This document shows positions 62,389 to 64,000 of a stretch of DNA of 64,000 bases, piece by piece. The DNA comes from Lunularia cruciata (taxonomy: Eukaryota > Streptophyta > Marchantiopsida > Lunulariales > Lunulariaceae), in assembly GCA_948567375.1 (NCBI GenBank), contig OX419756.1, positions 2,299,001 to 2,363,000 on the forward strand, in the 5' to 3' direction. Each line of letters starts with the position of its first letter. The stretch's first letter is position 1. The notes beneath the pieces are model-generated. The model saw only the letters and a list, made by a program, of their open reading frames with translations, was not told the DNA's origin and ran no database searches. The translations under genes were made by a program, and so were the position numbers.

Positions 62389-64000
62389 TCACCGGCTTTT
62401 AGCAAAGGCTACGGGGTCGACGTCTGATGGGCTAGCAGAACCGTCCTCAGACTGCACCCGCTTGCTGAAGGTTAGTTTCTGTTGAGGTAGTTTCTCACCA
62501 CCAAACGCAGTGAGATCCGTGTCCACCTCGATCACATCATCTTCCCCGAATTCTCCTTTCAGGATTCCTTTAGCAAGCTCGTTCTCTATACTCTGCTGGA
62601 TAACCCTCTTCACCGGTCTAGCACCATAGTTGGGGTCATATCCCATGTTGCCCAGTAGTGAAACAGCACTCTCGCTGATTTGCAATGTGATCTTCTTGTC
62701 CACAAGTCTCTTTTGTACCCGCTCCAGCTGTAAACGTCGGCAAAACGTAGTTAGACACCAACCATGAACAGGTACCGTGTATTCAAAGACCCAAATTCCT
62801 TCTCGAGAAGGATCCACAGAACTTTACGTACAAGAAGACGCCACAAAAGCTGCAGTCACTACAATGAGATACTCTGTTCCACATGTACACATAGTCACAT
62901 AAAGATCGGAATGAGACTCACCTGAAGCCTGACAATCATGCTGATTTGATCCCTGTCAAGTGGTTGGAAGACAATATATTCATCCACTCGGTTCATGAAC
63001 TCTGGTCTGAACGTGTTCCTAGCTGCTTCCATCACGCGAAGTCTCATAGCTTCATATACTGCATCTTTAGATCCCAGAGGATTCTCAAGGCTGTTAAGCA
63101 CGTATTGAGAACCCACGTTGGAAGTCATTATAATGACCGTATTGGTGAAACTCACCGTCCTACCTTGAGAATCGGTGACCCTTCCATCATCGAGAATCTG
63201 CAGGAAGATATTAAAAACATCCGAATGGGCCTTCTCAATCTCATCAAAGAGTATCACAGCATATGGGCGTCGGCGGACAGACTCTGTAAGCTGACCACCT
63301 TCTTCGTAACCAACATAACCGGGAGGAGCACCGACCAATCTCGCCACGGAGTGTTTTTCCATGTACTCGCTCATGTCTATCCTGACTAGAGCGTCCTCCG
63401 TGTTGAACAAGTAAGAAGCCAACGCCTTTGCTAGCTCGGTTTTACCCACACCAGTTGGACCCATGAACATGAAGCTCGCTATAGGTCGGTTTGGATCTGA
63501 AAGCCCGGCACGCGATCGCTGAATGGCTTCTGCAACTGACTGAACTGCTGGATCTTGACCAACGACTCGCTTGTGAAGTTCCACATCCAAATGTAAAAGC
63601 TTTTCCCTTTCCGATTGTTGTAACCTCGACACCGGAATGCCTGTCCATTTGCTCACAATTTCAGCTATGTCATTTCCAGTCACCTCTTCACGCAGCATAG
63701 ACTTGCCAGTATTCTGATACTCAGTAAGAGCTTTTTCTGCATCTTCCAATTGTCTTTGAAGTGTGATGAGGCTGCCGTATTTCAACTCAGCTGCCCGACT
63801 CAAATCGTAATCTCGTTCAGCTTGTTGTATTTCCACGTTCACTCTATCTACCTGCAACAGGAGGACATCTCACGTGTCAGCACACCAACCTACAATAAAC
63901 AGGCCACGCGGTGACATGGTCTCCGCACAAAATGGCTCAAAGAGACAGTACCTCTTCTTTGATTGATTGTATTCGAGTCATGACAGATTTCTCATGCTCC
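62389..64000 (-). CDS. ClpB-type AAA+ disaggregase, chloroplast-like, C-terminal half (runs off right edge)
   Basis: ClpB/Hsp100 hexamers pull proteins out of aggregates with Hsp70. Minus-strand exons are 64000-63952 (partial), 63851-62922 and 62727-62389, with introns 63951-63852 and 62921-62728; phases agree. The visible part holds the end of the coiled-coil middle domain ([16 protein letters not shown]), then the second nucleotide-binding domain with Walker A GPTGVGKT, Walker [12 protein letters not shown] and the sensor/arginine-finger region NRVDE. The C-terminal domain contains [17 protein letters not shown] and ENELAKGIL. The tail with LPQQKLTF resembles plant plastid ClpB3 more than cytosolic Hsp101, so plastid location is likely, but the N-terminus that would show a transit peptide is outside the window. 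Confidence 0.95.

Noticed and set aside
1-64000. tRNA, rRNA or CRISPR arrays
   Set aside because: No cloverleaf, rRNA signature or regularly spaced repeat-spacer array was seen. The tRNA-like strings found are primer sites of the LTR elements.

Overview
This is nuclear DNA from a land plant. Three host genes can be recognised: the nucleoporin NUP107, a plastid acyl-ACP desaturase, and the C-terminal half of a chloroplast-type ClpB chaperone. All are intron-containing with normal GT-AG splicing and fit plant orthologues. The repeats are plant chromoviruses and other degenerate retroelements. Short to medium introns, mixed-GC exons and isolated genes between AT-rich repeats suggest a seed-free plant such as a moss or liverwort, but this placement is an inference with low confidence.

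Layout. Positions 1-17.8 kb are a nested repeat block. Two old copies of one AT-rich host repeat (a coiled-coil coding relic joined to an LTR-like non-coding part) face each other as a large inverted repeat. Each copy has been entered independently by a Ty3/Gypsy chromovirus of one family: element A (517-6089, minus, target duplication TATCA) and element B (11427-17056, plus, target duplication AAACC). Positions 17.8-24.5 kb hold a decayed fragment of a different Ty3/Gypsy lineage, unclassified coding relics, AT-rich DNA and a LINE-like C-terminal fragment.

Positions about 24.9-50.5 kb are a gene island of higher complexity. NUP107 (25335-36765, plus) can be rebuilt in about 25 exons. It is followed by about 7.5 kb of intergenic DNA and then the acyl-ACP desaturase (CDS 45798-49534, plus, three coding exons plus a 5' UTR intron). 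The island carries many local tandem duplications in introns and spacers. They include a decayed duplicate of a NUP107 exon and a telomere-repeat patch flanked by a 13-bp duplication. A second LINE-like fragment, related to the first and in the same orientation, lies just beyond the island.

Positions 51-61 kb are again AT-rich decayed repeats with tandem duplications and one interleaved inverted-repeat structure. The ClpB gene (minus strand, 62389 to beyond the right edge) closes the window, with a three-unit 100-bp tandem repeat beyond its 3' end.

The three host genes have separate jobs (nuclear pore scaffold, plastid fatty-acid desaturation, plastid protein disaggregation) and share no pathway. 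The most interesting signals are arrays of perfect heat-shock elements just upstream of the TATA box in the chromovirus LTRs, the large inverted-repeat nest, the duplicated NUP107 exon, and the interleaved inverted repeats near 59.4 kb.
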